64,000 nucleotides of DNA from JAHBNG01 sp039028975. Lineage in GTDB: Bacteria; Chloroflexota; Anaerolineae; Caldilineales; Caldilineaceae. The stretch spans positions 62,001-126,000 of the forward strand of contig JBCCHB010000023.1 in assembly GCA_039028975.1 (NCBI GenBank), read 5' to 3'. The notes below the pieces were generated by a model that saw only the letters and a list, made by a program, of their open reading frames with translations, was not told where the DNA came from and did not search any database. The position numbers were made by a program, and so were the translations under genes. This document shows positions 46,001-53,773 of the stretch, piece after piece. The first letter of the stretch is position 1, and the number at the start of each line of letters is the position of its first letter.

Positions 46001-48763
46001 CCGGGTGTCTACAGCGCTGCTCTGACCGTAACAGATAAGGATGGCGGGGTCGCGACCGACACGCGAACCATCACCGTCACCCATCGTGACTCGATGCTCA
46101 TCAACTATGGCGCTCGTACTGTTGGAACAGGCATTGCGGAACTGCAGGCTGGCCTCTTCGACTTTACCAATTCTGCCCGGGATATGACAGGTCGTACCGT
46201 ATCCTTCAGCATCACAAATGAAGGAGGAGGAACCCAAGTCGTTAATGGAACAGTCGGTTCGAATGGATTAGTTAGCGTCCAGGTCAACGCCTCGGCTGGC
46301 GAGTCGATTACGGTAACCAGCCAATTCGATGGTGACACGCTCTACAATCCGACGAGTGATACGGACGCTCTGCGGGTCGTCTCCGCGCTGCCCAAGGGCG
46401 ATATCGTCTTCATCATCGATGAATCGGAGAGCATGGGCAACGAGCAGGCTGACGTAAAAGCCAATATTGCCCAGATGGCCAATCAACTGGGGGCTGTACT
46501 GGACTATCGTTTCGGTCTGGTTGGCTTTGGCGGATTCCATCCCAATGCCCCAACGCCGGGTGCCCAGATCTGGCAACCGATGACTGATTCGCTCCAGGAT
46601 TTTGATACGGCGGTTGGCAACTTGGTTGCGTTTGGGCACGTGGAACCGGGCTTCCTGGCTACGACAATGGGCATGAGCAACGACATGGGGATTCGTCCCG
46701 ACGCGGGTGTCTGTGCAGTAATGGTTTCTGATGAAGACGCCGATGTGACAACAGAGTACCCCACAACCAGAGAGGATGCATTGGCTGCGCTTCAGGCCCG
46801 CGATGCCGTCTTCCTGGGCATTGTGCAAGGCGTCATCGGAACCACCGAAGATGACTATGGCCCCAATCCAGGTAGCTTATCCGCAGAGACCGAGGGCGTT
46901 GTCTTTGGCTTGGGTGCCTTTAATAACAATCCATTGCCAGTCCTGTCTGCCATCATGGAACAGTGCGTAACCCGTATCTTCGAGCGGCAAATTGTTAATG
47001 AAGCACCTGTTGCCGAGGATGATCACACCTTTATGCAGCAAGGCGCGACGTTGGTGCTGGATGTGCTGGCCAATGACAGTGATCCAGACGGGAATCCACT
47101 CAGTGTGACGGCACTAACCTCGCCAGCAAATGGTGAAGCGAGTGTCCTACTCGACGGACGAGTGGCCTACACGCCAACCATCACCTTCAGCGGGTCAGAG
47201 GTCTTCAGCTACACAGTCAGTGATGGCATTGGTGGCACCGATACGGCAAGCATTACTGTCGGTGTCAACGCCGCACCGGTCTGCCCTCTGTATCCTGTTG
47301 CTTTGCATATGGATTCGCTGGCAGGCGTTGCATCCGGCGATTACGTTGCCAATATTCTCAACGGCACAGATGTGGGGCACTTTGGATGGCTCACCTGGAA
47401 CGGAGATACCAGCGAGTCTGCTCTGATTGCCAGCCTGACGTCGCCAGGCAACAGCGATCTCTACGTCAATCCCAACGATGGTGCGGATACCCACCTTTAC
47501 TACGGCGATTCGGTGCAAGCGCTACTTGGCGTCTCGGATAGTCAGTCGTTGCGAGATGCGCTAGACAACATACTCTGGCATGACATGAAAGTACCCGTAT
47601 GGGAAAGCACAAGCGATGCTGGGGGCAACACCCTCTATCAGGTGGATCGCTTTGCCCAGGTGCGCATCACAGGCTACGACCTAGGCAGCAGCCCGCAGAG
47701 TATCTCTATCCAGTTCCTGTCGTTTGTACCTTGTGGAGAGCCACACCCATCAACGGGAACGCCAACACCAACGGATACACCGACAGAGACACCAACGGCG
47801 ACACCAACCGAGACGGAAACGCCTGATCCAACGGCAACACCTACGCCACCAGCGAACAATGGTGCCCCAGTGGCTGCCGACGATCAGATAACGACCTGGC
47901 AGGGTGCAGCCAACGTCTCGCTCGATTTGTTAGCCAACGACAGCGATCCTGACGGCGATCCGCTTACGGTGGTCGACGTAGCCTCTCCTGCTTATGGGGT
48001 CGCCACCATCTTGCCCAGCGGAATGATGGCCTACACACCGACCATCAGCTTCAGCGGCAGTGATGTCTTCACCTACACCGTCAGTGATGGCTTGGGCGGC
48101 ACCGATTCAGCGACCATCACCGTGGTTGTTGACGCGGCGCCAAGTTGTACCTTCTATCCAGTGGCCATACACGCCGATACGCTGGCCGGTGCCACACCAG
48201 GAGGATACATTAACGACCTAGTGAACGGTACCAACCCGGGCAACTTCGGCTGGCTCAGTTGGAGCGGCAATCTGAGCGAGTCCGCCTTGGTGGCCAGCTT
48301 GACATCGCCAGGAAACAGCAGCACCTACGTCAACCCCAACGATCCGTCAGATAGCCATCTATCTTACGGAGAATTGGTTCAAGCCCTGTCCAGCGTTTCC
48401 GACACCCAGCCCGTGCGAGACGCCCTGGACGACCTGCTCTGGAGCGACATCACGGTGCCGGTTTGGGAGAGTATCACAGAGTCAGGAGGCAACACTTATT
48501 ACCAGGTTGCCAACTTCGCCCAGGTGAGAATCATTGGCTACGATCTGGCACAGAATCGCATCTCCATTCAGTTCCTGGCCTTCAAAGCTTGTGGAGGGCC
48601 ACATGTTTCCAGTGCGTCTCTGGTGGCGACGACCGCTGGAGAAGGTGGTGACAGTGAGGAATGGCAGCTCTTCTTCCCACTGATTTGGAGTGAGGGTAAT
48701 GGCGTAAACGCAAGTTCAATGAAAGGAGGGAATCAGGTCTATTTGCCTGTTATTGGCCAGTAG
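43019..48763 (+). CDS. multidomain secreted VWA/PKD/discoidin surface protein
   Basis: 1914 residues from the ATG at 43019, which has a GGAAGG ribosome site; a longer frame from 42977 is not needed. A signal peptide (residues 5-32) is followed by a cadherin-like repeat (about 136-220) and an Ig-like one. Three discoidin-like (F5/8 type C) units follow (about 325-475, 480-617, 625-770; each with a W near the start and ARYVxF near the end), then three PKD-type domains (WDWDFGDG motifs, about 775-1020). A VWA domain has an intact MIDAS DESES at Asp1134. The C-terminal part is two copies of a cadherin-like domain plus a 150-residue Cys-bounded domain, separated by a Thr/Pro stalk. The protein ends in QVYLPVIGQ, a tail style common in Chloroflexi. 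Likely role: cell-surface adhesion or matrix. Confidence 0.88.
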   Translation: MYTKQIQHRLIIPLLSLLLLLSIGAVSHAAAPPLPARFYGTVQLDSTQAPLGATVSARINGVSYAETTLFLQNGASAFILDVPGDDPDTSAVEGGQLGDSVVFQIDGVQADQSGTWQRGVVEERNLTATAPPMPPVANDESIVTDEDMPIGVLLTATDVNNDLLTFNIVTNPNNGTIEGVPPNLIYTPNSDFNGTDSFTFIVNDGTSDSNMATVSITVNPAPDLPVIQSLMDITVDEGTTENMTIMASDADGDALTLSAAGLPPFATFTDNGDSTGTLTLAPTFEDSGVYPDVTITVFDGTGSSVETFTIVVNESVAAPVARFAASQKLNTAQLEDGAVIVDYSSARNTTSLHPDKAIDSNVDSYWQTANGQVNNQYITVQLTGHRLHVVDSVDLRSVNASTGVRDFEIRVSTTGTAPEDFVTILGGTLTLEQDFHTFSFAPVTARYVQFVALNNHGSGTSTRLKHFAFNTRERVGGIVSLVEGPPAAIVDVSSQGGTNGPENMIDQTNNTGWRSVTNQTTNQWVKIELGGGTLQTIGHIQLRSSSDPSFLVKDFDLQVSTTTVDDAAFATVFSGSTAETSAPQLFSFTPVPARYVRLMMHNIHGNKTRMQINTFKVLTPDQANVARLEGVGASVIDVSNFRQSSVFGDRPPERAMDFNFGTAWETNNGNATDQWFTLRLLNGAEYQIDKIRLRNANNSSGVKDFEIRVSSTGTADADFETVFSGTLPRDNNFHWYTFEPVQARYVRFFVLDTHGASSLVLRDFQVFASDLGDNRVVFDDFSTAQNGNIVSWDWDFGDGATSTERHPIHTYAAPGAYPLSLTVTDNSGLTDTASMIYTVLEPPTPSFTVTPTVPLEGESVTISDGSVVALEATIIQRLWRFDHTSETMTGESVLQTFPDNGSYPVYLDLLDSRAIRRTFVLTVTTENAPPTVNAGSDQTLLWGQDWTRESSVTDPGTVDRATLTCDWDFGDGQTHQSTNCAVNLDHRVFHAYAEPGVYSAALTVTDKDGGVATDTRTITVTHRDSMLINYGARTVGTGIAELQAGLFDFTNSARDMTGRTVSFSITNEGGGTQVVNGTVGSNGLVSVQVNASAGESITVTSQFDGDTLYNPTSDTDALRVVSALPKGDIVFIIDESESMGNEQADVKANIAQMANQLGAVLDYRFGLVGFGGFHPNAPTPGAQIWQPMTDSLQDFDTAVGNLVAFGHVEPGFLATTMGMSNDMGIRPDAGVCAVMVSDEDADVTTEYPTTREDALAALQARDAVFLGIVQGVIGTTEDDYGPNPGSLSAETEGVVFGLGAFNNNPLPVLSAIMEQCVTRIFERQIVNEAPVAEDDHTFMQQGATLVLDVLANDSDPDGNPLSVTALTSPANGEASVLLDGRVAYTPTITFSGSEVFSYTVSDGIGGTDTASITVGVNAAPVCPLYPVALHMDSLAGVASGDYVANILNGTDVGHFGWLTWNGDTSESALIASLTSPGNSDLYVNPNDGADTHLYYGDSVQALLGVSDSQSLRDALDNILWHDMKVPVWESTSDAGGNTLYQVDRFAQVRITGYDLGSSPQSISIQFLSFVPCGEPHPSTGTPTPTDTPTETPTATPTETETPDPTATPTPPANNGAPVAADDQITTWQGAANVSLDLLANDSDPDGDPLTVVDVASPAYGVATILPSGMMAYTPTISFSGSDVFTYTVSDGLGGTDSATITVVVDAAPSCTFYPVAIHADTLAGATPGGYINDLVNGTNPGNFGWLSWSGNLSESALVASLTSPGNSSTYVNPNDPSDSHLSYGELVQALSSVSDTQPVRDALDDLLWSDITVPVWESITESGGNTYYQVANFAQVRIIGYDLAQNRISIQFLAFKACGGPHVSSASLVATTAGEGGDSEEWQLFFPLIWSEGNGVNASSMKGGNQVYLPVIGQ

Positions 48764-48880
48764 TTTTTCTTGGTTCAAGATGCACAGTGGAGGATGAAAA
48801 GGTTCTACCAATCCATCTGAATCCGTGTCCTATTGTCAGGACAGACATTCATCCATCCAACTGTAGCACGGAAGGATGAA

Positions 48881-48955
48881 AATTGAACAAAGATTTGGAG
48901 ACTTCAAAGATTTTTTATCTTTCTAATCTTCTAATCCCTGTTATTTTCAGGGCAG
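48881..48955. repeat. dispersed 75-base repeat, copy 2
   Basis: Same length and about four fifths identical, by eye, to 18606-18680; both start AATTGAACAAAGATT and end CAGGGCAG. It lies 118 bases after the VWA gene. The shared TTTTTATCTT core and the AGATTAG-type arms are retained. Confidence 0.5.
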
Positions 48956-48963
48956 AACCATTT

Positions 48964-49046
48964 GAAGCAGATTTCTGCTTTCGATAGGCATTAACCTAAG
49001 ACCGGGGCTTCCACTACTTTCGCAAGAAGGAAGCCCTGGTTTTTTA
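48964..49046 (+). terminator. rho-independent terminator
   Basis: ACCGGGGCTTCC (49001-49012) pairs with GGAAGCCCTGGT (49029-49040), leaving one mismatch-like G-T position, and six T residues follow at 49041-49046. A smaller hairpin AAGCAG/CTGCTT (48965-48980) precedes it. It lies about 240 bases after the stop of the VWA protein gene and is the best candidate for ending that transcript. Confidence 0.7.
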
Positions 49047-49131
49047 TTTACTCACAAAGAGTCATGAGCATCTTCAGCATCGACTTGCTCAAGTCTGGTG
49101 CACTTTTCCCCTTTGGCAGCTTACGATATAA

Positions 49132-49383
49132 TGGTCCTATGCGACTGAATCGTACTTGTGTGTTGGCACATACATCGCCGGAACGGTTGCTCAACGTGCT
49201 CCCATCAGGCACGCAGTCGCACTGGCAATCATCATGCTTGCGTTGGGTGTTGCCACCTATATCATGACCCTAAGTTCAACTGAAACAACAGGGCAACCCA
49301 GGTGGTATTATCTTGCACTGATAGCGGTGAGCGTGCCAGCAACGATTTTTGGTGGATATTTACGCGAGAGACAGGTTTCTTAG
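49132..49383 (+). pseudogene. C-terminal remnant of a small membrane protein
   Basis: The frame from 49132 (no start codon at its left end; a TTG lies at 49156) reads YIAGTVAQRAPIRHAVALA, then a helix IIMLALGVATYIM, a polar loop TGQPRWYYLALIAV and a second helix ending FGGYLRERQVS. The pattern of paired helices with a PRWYY loop and GG-Y-LR end resembles the C-terminal half of small integral membrane proteins. The N-terminal half is missing because a stop lies just upstream at 49129-49131. It is most probably a truncated gene; a genuine 75-residue protein starting at TTG is possible. Confidence 0.45.
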
Positions 49384-49423
49384 CGACTCCAAGAAATTAG
49401 TGATTTCAAGATAGTCATTAGAA

Positions 49424-49487
49424 AACAAAGATTAGAAGATTGTACAGATTCAAGAGAGAAATCGGCGTAATCTATACAATCTTTGTT
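49424..49487. repeat. short inverted repeat, AACAAAGATT family
   Basis: AACAAAGATT (49424-49433) and AATCTTTGTT (49478-49487) are perfect complements, with GATTGTACAGATT and AATCTATACAATC matching inside. It resembles the start of the dispersed 75-base repeat and the right end of the window. Confidence 0.45.
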
Positions 49488-49492
49488 CTAAG

Positions 49493-49619
49493 AGCTGTCT
49501 GAAAAGAGTAAGAGCGTGTCATTCTGAAAGAGCGGAGCGACTGAAGAATCTGCATTTTAGCTTGAAACAACCGTGAGATCCTTCGTCGCAGGCTCCTCAG
49601 GATGACTTTCCAGACAGCT
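49493..49619. mobile_element. MITE-like element with 9-base terminal repeats
   Basis: Terminal arms AGCTGTCTG (49493-49501) and CAGACAGCT (49611-49619) are exact complements. Inside are two facing copies of a motif beginning GTCATTCTGAA/GTCATCCTGAG (left, and right read in reverse), containing GAGCGACTGAAGAATCT and AGATCCTTCGTCGCAGG. Similar GTCATnCTGA-GAAGGATCT palindromes are widespread non-coding repeats in bacteria. There is no coding frame. It is 127 bases long. Confidence 0.5.
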
Positions 49620-49699
49620 TCTAAATACTTTATCGGTTTTACATACTTGAGTGTGAATATGTTTTCGGGTTTATTTTGATAGGGGGAGAGGTGATCATC

Positions 49700-50164
49700 A
49701 TGAGCGAACATCCAGTCTTACAATCTAGGCTATCACTCGACATCCGTGATATCCAATTGGCGGAAAGTTATGCTGTTGAGCTGCAAAAGGTTGGCTTTGA
49801 AATTAATAAGGTCACGGCAAGGGGCGTACACTTTGAAGGCCCCGCCATCTTATATGAAGAAACGTTCCACTCTAAAGTCGAAATATCGGAAGCAGGCAGC
49901 CGATTTGAAAGAATTCCTACCATCCCCGCGTCCATAGATTTAGGAAGTGCAACGGTCTACTTTCCTAACAGACCAACTTATTTTCCTGGTAAACGAGACT
50001 TTACAGAACAGGATATAGAGCAGGATTTAGAAAAGGATATAGAGGGTGATACAAATGACAGAAGAAATTCGTGTGAGATTGGTACCGAAGACGAGGGATG
50101 CCCAACCGATAGCCATGGAGGCTCGAGGGATTACGCCTCAACTTGCCAAACAACTGACTCCTGA
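49700..50164 (+). CDS. small protein resembling the N-terminal domain of the following subtilase
   Basis: 154 residues from the ATG at 49700, directly after a strong GGGGGAGAGGTG ribosome site. No signal peptide. Residues about 10-100 (ELQKVGFEINKVTARGVHFEG, EETFHSKVE, IPASIDLGSATVYFPNRPTYF, shown in parts) align by eye with residues about 38-135 of the subtilase (LGISAALTRHNSLEGRIP, FENIFGTTLQEV, IPQDLQDTIEFAYIPTPPTFF). The shared order of motifs suggests that it is a free-standing copy of the peptidase prodomain, which could inhibit or assist folding of the peptidase. The last 35 residues overlap the peptidase gene in another frame and look unlike protein, so the stop may have moved. The function is inferred from similarity and coupling only. 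Confidence 0.7.
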   Translation: MSEHPVLQSRLSLDIRDIQLAESYAVELQKVGFEINKVTARGVHFEGPAILYEETFHSKVEISEAGSRFERIPTIPASIDLGSATVYFPNRPTYFPGKRDFTEQDIEQDLEKDIEGDTNDRRNSCEIGTEDEGCPTDSHGGSRDYASTCQTTDS

Positions 50165-51467
50165 TGCAGGTCGGGCGCGGGAAGCCCTTCGCCCCGCAGC
50201 AAATTTAGGCATCTCAGCCGCGCTCACGCGGCACAACTCCTTAGAAGGCCGTATCCCACAAGAAGAATTTGAAAATATCTTTGGAACCACTTTGCAGGAA
50301 GTGACTCGGGATCTGACCAATACGGCACCAGGAACCAAAGAAAGTTACCTGACAGCAACTGAGGAGTTAAAGATTCCTCAAGACCTGCAAGATACCATCG
50401 AGTTTGCCTACATCCCCACGCCACCCACTTTTTTTGCTGTGGCAGCCATTCCGCCCAATGTGAGCGTCTATCATCTCCGGCTAGCGGATGTTCGTCGCGT
50501 ATTAGGCGGGTCCCGATGTCATAGAAGAGGCTGGACTGGTCGCAATGTACGGGTGGCCATGACGGATTCGGGATTTGCCAATCACCCCTATTTCGTCGAG
50601 CAAGGATACAACATTGAACGGGTGACAACCCCTACCACTGAGCATCCTCTACTGGATGACTCTGGCCACGGAACGGGCGAAAGCGCCAATACCCTCGTGA
50701 TGGCTCCTGACTGTCACTTCATTGGCGTCAAACATGATGACTATTCGGCATTGGCCTTGGAAACCGCGCTAGAGCAGAACCCCCAGATTATCACCAATTC
50801 ATGGGGTTGGGACATCGATAGGCAGTCGAAAGCGCAGATAAGACAAAGTGATCCAAACTTCTATAACGAGCTGATTGATCTGGAGAATATTATCAACGAC
50901 GCCATAGACGATGGCATTGTGATCATCTTCTCAGGCGGCAACGGTCACTTGGCCTTCCCAGCCTGCATTCCAGATGTTCTCGCCATCGGCGGGGCAACCG
51001 TTTACCAGGATGGCGGCATTGAAGCCTCCAGCTACGCCAGCTCCTTTGCCAGTCAGCTCTACCCAGGGCGCCAGGTGCCAGATGTCTGCGGCATTGTGGG
51101 CGAATATTCGCCTAACTCACCCCTAAAAGGTCATATCATGCTCCCCGTGCCCAATGGCAGCCGTCTGGAAGGCGCAAACATGCCCAACAGCCAGAGCCGA
51201 AAAGGCTGGGGCATCTTCTCTGGCACGTCGGCCGCGGCACCCCAAACCGCCGGACTCGTTGCCCTTTTGTTGCAGATCAATCCCGATCTGTCGCCAGCCC
51301 AAATCAAGGCCATCATCTCCGACACGGCCACCGATGTGACCAAAGGCACGTCAGGGAATGGGGACGATGCTCAGGTAGGGTATGACAAAGCAACCGGGGC
51401 AGGCTTTATTAATGCCTTTCAGGCATGCTTGCGGACTGAATTGTTGGATTCGCCCGTAGAGCAGTAG
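50055..51467 (+). CDS. subtilisin-like serine peptidase (S8 family)
   Basis: 470 residues from the ATG at 50055 with GAGGGTG upstream; the frame could start at a GTG nine bases earlier. The catalytic triad is Asp171 (VAMTDSGFANHP), His205 (DDSGHGTGES) and Ser392 (FSGTSAAAPQTAG), with the oxyanion Asn in ITNSWGW. The first ~150 residues form a prodomain-like region homologous to the small protein upstream. There is no signal peptide or membrane anchor, so it is predicted to be cytoplasmic or exported by another route, unlike most subtilases. The overlap of about 110 bases with the upstream gene indicates a paired system. The C-terminus ends shortly after the subtilase fold. The substrate is unknown. 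Confidence 0.9.
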   Translation: MTEEIRVRLVPKTRDAQPIAMEARGITPQLAKQLTPDAGRAREALRPAANLGISAALTRHNSLEGRIPQEEFENIFGTTLQEVTRDLTNTAPGTKESYLTATEELKIPQDLQDTIEFAYIPTPPTFFAVAAIPPNVSVYHLRLADVRRVLGGSRCHRRGWTGRNVRVAMTDSGFANHPYFVEQGYNIERVTTPTTEHPLLDDSGHGTGESANTLVMAPDCHFIGVKHDDYSALALETALEQNPQIITNSWGWDIDRQSKAQIRQSDPNFYNELIDLENIINDAIDDGIVIIFSGGNGHLAFPACIPDVLAIGGATVYQDGGIEASSYASSFASQLYPGRQVPDVCGIVGEYSPNSPLKGHIMLPVPNGSRLEGANMPNSQSRKGWGIFSGTSAAAPQTAGLVALLLQINPDLSPAQIKAIISDTATDVTKGTSGNGDDAQVGYDKATGAGFINAFQACLRTELLDSPVEQ

Positions 51468-51530
51468 GGAGGTACTGTCAATTCTGAAAGCGGGCAGCTT
51501 TTGGCATTTGAGTTCTCAGAATCACTGCAA

Positions 51531-52631
51531 TCACAGTTGCGCGTTGTCGAACCTTCTGATTAACGCGCTACGTCGTCGATACGTTTGCCGTAATCCTGAC
51601 ATTCTCTGCTCAAAGCTGCCCGGCTCGTTGCGGTGGATGGCGAGATCACGAAGTTGAACCAGTAGAGCGACCGCTTCTTCGTAAGGTCGGGCCTGACCTT
51701 CTTCAATAAGGCGTTGGACGTCTGTCCAAGCCTGCTCCTCACGCAATGCCAATGCCTCAAGCGCTTCCACCCGCTCCCGTTCGGCTTTGGCAGAGGCTTT
51801 CTGCTCCGCTTCCGCGCTCAGTTTTTCTGCCTCTGTTCGCAATTGACCAACTGTTGGCCATGATTGCTGCGTAGCCGAACTCCCCGAAGCGTCTGGCTGC
51901 AGGCGACGCATTAGTTTGACATTGAGCAGAGATTCACCTTCTGCCAACCGTATCAAAAAATCATCTTTTTCCTCGTCTGATAGTTGAGCAAGCGCTTCCC
52001 GAATGTCAATAGCCCCTTCCACTTTTACCTGACTGTGCCTGGAAGCCGCGGCTATCATATGTGGATCGGCTTCAAAATAGGTGCTGACATTTTTAAGCAA
52101 AGTATCTAACTGACCCAGCCCATCTGGAATCGGTGGCGATAGCTCATCGTCGTTGATCTCATAGGAATGTCCCATGCATCCCAACCAAGCAAGATAGATG
52201 CCTCGATAGTCACCCTGCAGAATGGCCGAGTGCAGACCAAGGTAAGGCGTCAACTGATATTCGCCATCCTCGATCCAGCCACCTCCATCTTCGTCATTCA
52301 GGGTCAGGTCAAGGATGACGGTACTACCCAGGTCGGTTACTTCGATGGCATACGAAAGTTCATAGACGCGCAGGGACTTGACGTCAACTAGATCGGCAGG
52401 GAAGCGAAACATGAGTTGCTTGGTTCCCCAATTTGAAACATAGAGATAGGCATCAAAGTGTTCAGCCAAAAGCTCCTTTGGCTTCCCCCGAAAACTGCCA
52501 TAATGATAAACAAATGCGGCTCGGGTTGCACTTAACTCAACCCGGCTCGAGAGCGCGCTAATCTTTGTTCGCTCTTGGTCGGATAGAGGGTTGTCGATGG
52601 TTTGAAACTCGTAGAATTGATATCCGCTCAT
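51531..52631 (-). CDS. conserved protein of unknown function with C-terminal coiled coil
   Basis: 366 residues. The first half begins MSGYQFYEFQTIDNPLSDQE and has a beta-rich core (ELLAEHFDAYLYVSNWGTKQLMFRFP, LGLHSAILQGDYRGIYLAWLG). I recognise this as a family of conserved bacterial proteins without an assigned role. The second half (about 225-360) is a charged helical region (LRTEAEKLSAEAEQKASAKAERERVEAL) likely to form a coiled coil, with several AEAE and ERE stretches. No catalytic motif is seen. It is a single gene on the minus strand facing the subtilase gene end to end, with 64 bases between. The ATG at 52631 is preceded by about 50 bases and then the large inverted repeat. Confidence 0.75.
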   Translation of the reverse strand: MSGYQFYEFQTIDNPLSDQERTKISALSSRVELSATRAAFVYHYGSFRGKPKELLAEHFDAYLYVSNWGTKQLMFRFPADLVDVKSLRVYELSYAIEVTDLGSTVILDLTLNDEDGGGWIEDGEYQLTPYLGLHSAILQGDYRGIYLAWLGCMGHSYEINDDELSPPIPDGLGQLDTLLKNVSTYFEADPHMIAAASRHSQVKVEGAIDIREALAQLSDEEKDDFLIRLAEGESLLNVKLMRRLQPDASGSSATQQSWPTVGQLRTEAEKLSAEAEQKASAKAERERVEALEALALREEQAWTDVQRLIEEGQARPYEEAVALLVQLRDLAIHRNEPGSFEQRMSGLRQTYRRRSALIRRFDNAQL

Positions 52632-52942
52632 CGCTGTGTCTCTTTCGCCTTATGGTTCTCTGAGGAAATGTGGGGTGGATTGAGTGTAGCCCGTCCTTTT
52701 AGGGCGGTGACTCAGGGACATCGGATGCCTCCCGCCCTAAAAGGACGGGCTACAACATCGCCATGTCTTAGGTTCACCCCGCAAAAGCTCAAACAACCCG
52801 TCTTTTCCTTCGCCTTGTGTCTGCCCCAACCACTATAAAATTTACATCCTCATCATAATATGCGCATAACGATTTCCACAAAATATGATGATTCATTTCC
52901 AGTGGATGATGTCTCTAAACCGCCCCATATGCATCAAAAAGG
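52632..52942. other. intergenic region with 23-base inverted repeat
   Basis: 311 bases between two minus-strand genes. Apart from the inverted repeat at 52685-52754 nothing is recognisable. It must hold the promoter of the 51531-52631 gene and the end of the metallophosphoesterase transcript. Confidence 0.5.
52685..52754. repeat. perfect 23-base inverted repeat
   Basis: Arms at 52685-52707 and 52732-52754 are exact 23-base complements, starting TGTAGCCCGTCC and ending GGACGGGCTACA, with a 24-base loop. No T run follows on either strand, so it is not a standard terminator. Elements with the TAGCCCGTCC core occur as dispersed intergenic repeats in some bacteria. It lies upstream of the unknown-function gene. 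Confidence 0.65.
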
Positions 52943-53773
52943 CTACTCTACATGAAAAACGTTCTGCATCTTTGGCTCGCCATATTCTGCGCCTCCGGTT
53001 TTGACAAGCAGATTGGGCAAAATTTCTACTTCTCCCTGGCCATGGGTGTGTCCACACAAAACAGTTAAATGAGACTCAGAATGGCCCTTCATAATCTCCA
53101 GCAGCACGTCTCCAACTGCTTTGCACGTGAAGTGAGGCAGAAACTCGTCGTCAGAGATTTGGCCTTCATGCCAGCAGGCGTCTCTGAACGGTGGCACATG
53201 GGTCAACAACAGCACATTAGGATAGGTGTTGACTGCCTCTGGCAAAACACGGTGAAAATGTTCAGCCGCTTCATCACCGAGCACATTCAGCTTTTGGAAG
53301 CGTCGTTCAACGTTCAAGCCAATGAATTCTTCAATCAGCAGATAGTCGTTGAGTTGAACGGTTGAATGACTACTATTGCCTAGGCGCCCATCAGCCCAGC
53401 CACCGTGACCGATAAGGGCTGTATTCGCTGACAGTTCAATGACACCCTCAGCAGGTAGCCAGTATAACATATTGGATCTCTGGGACAATTTTCTCGCCAC
53501 TTCCCGTACCTGCCAGATAGAGCCGCGATAGAAATCATGATTACCCAAGACAAAATAGATGGGAACCTGGAGCTGCTCCTCTAAAGCGAGCAGATACGCT
53601 TCAACAGATGGCGCAGTACCCGTATCCCCACCAACGAGAATCGAATCAGGTTGAGCGGAGCGGATCTCTTGGAAGAGCGCGTTGAGTCTAGCGGATGAGG
53701 AAACGAATTCTAGGTGGAGGTCGGTGAGCCAGAGGATGCGGAGATGGTTCGCTGTATCTTTCTTCTTTAGCAA
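52943..53773 (-). CDS. calcineurin-like metallophosphoesterase
   Basis: 276 residues starting at TTG 53773, whose codon overlaps the stop of the upstream gene by 7 bases with AAGGTG upstream. All metal-site blocks are present: TDLHLEF (Asp18, His20), VGGDTG, LGNHDFY, LLTHVPPFRD and LCGHTHGQGEVE. Enzymes of this fold hydrolyse phosphomonoesters or diesters using two metals; the substrate is open. There is no signal peptide. It is the third gene of a compact unit with the GMC dehydrogenase and its small subunit, which overlap each other, but the functional link is unclear. Confidence 0.88.
   Translation of the reverse strand: MLKKKDTANHLRILWLTDLHLEFVSSSARLNALFQEIRSAQPDSILVGGDTGTAPSVEAYLLALEEQLQVPIYFVLGNHDFYRGSIWQVREVARKLSQRSNMLYWLPAEGVIELSANTALIGHGGWADGRLGNSSHSTVQLNDYLLIEEFIGLNVERRFQKLNVLGDEAAEHFHRVLPEAVNTYPNVLLLTHVPPFRDACWHEGQISDDEFLPHFTCKAVGDVLLEIMKGHSESHLTVLCGHTHGQGEVEILPNLLVKTGGAEYGEPKMQNVFHVE

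Noticed and set aside
48764..49131. Short open frames after the VWA gene as possible genes
   Set aside because: They have no ribosome site or conserved look and overlap the 75-base repeat and the terminator.
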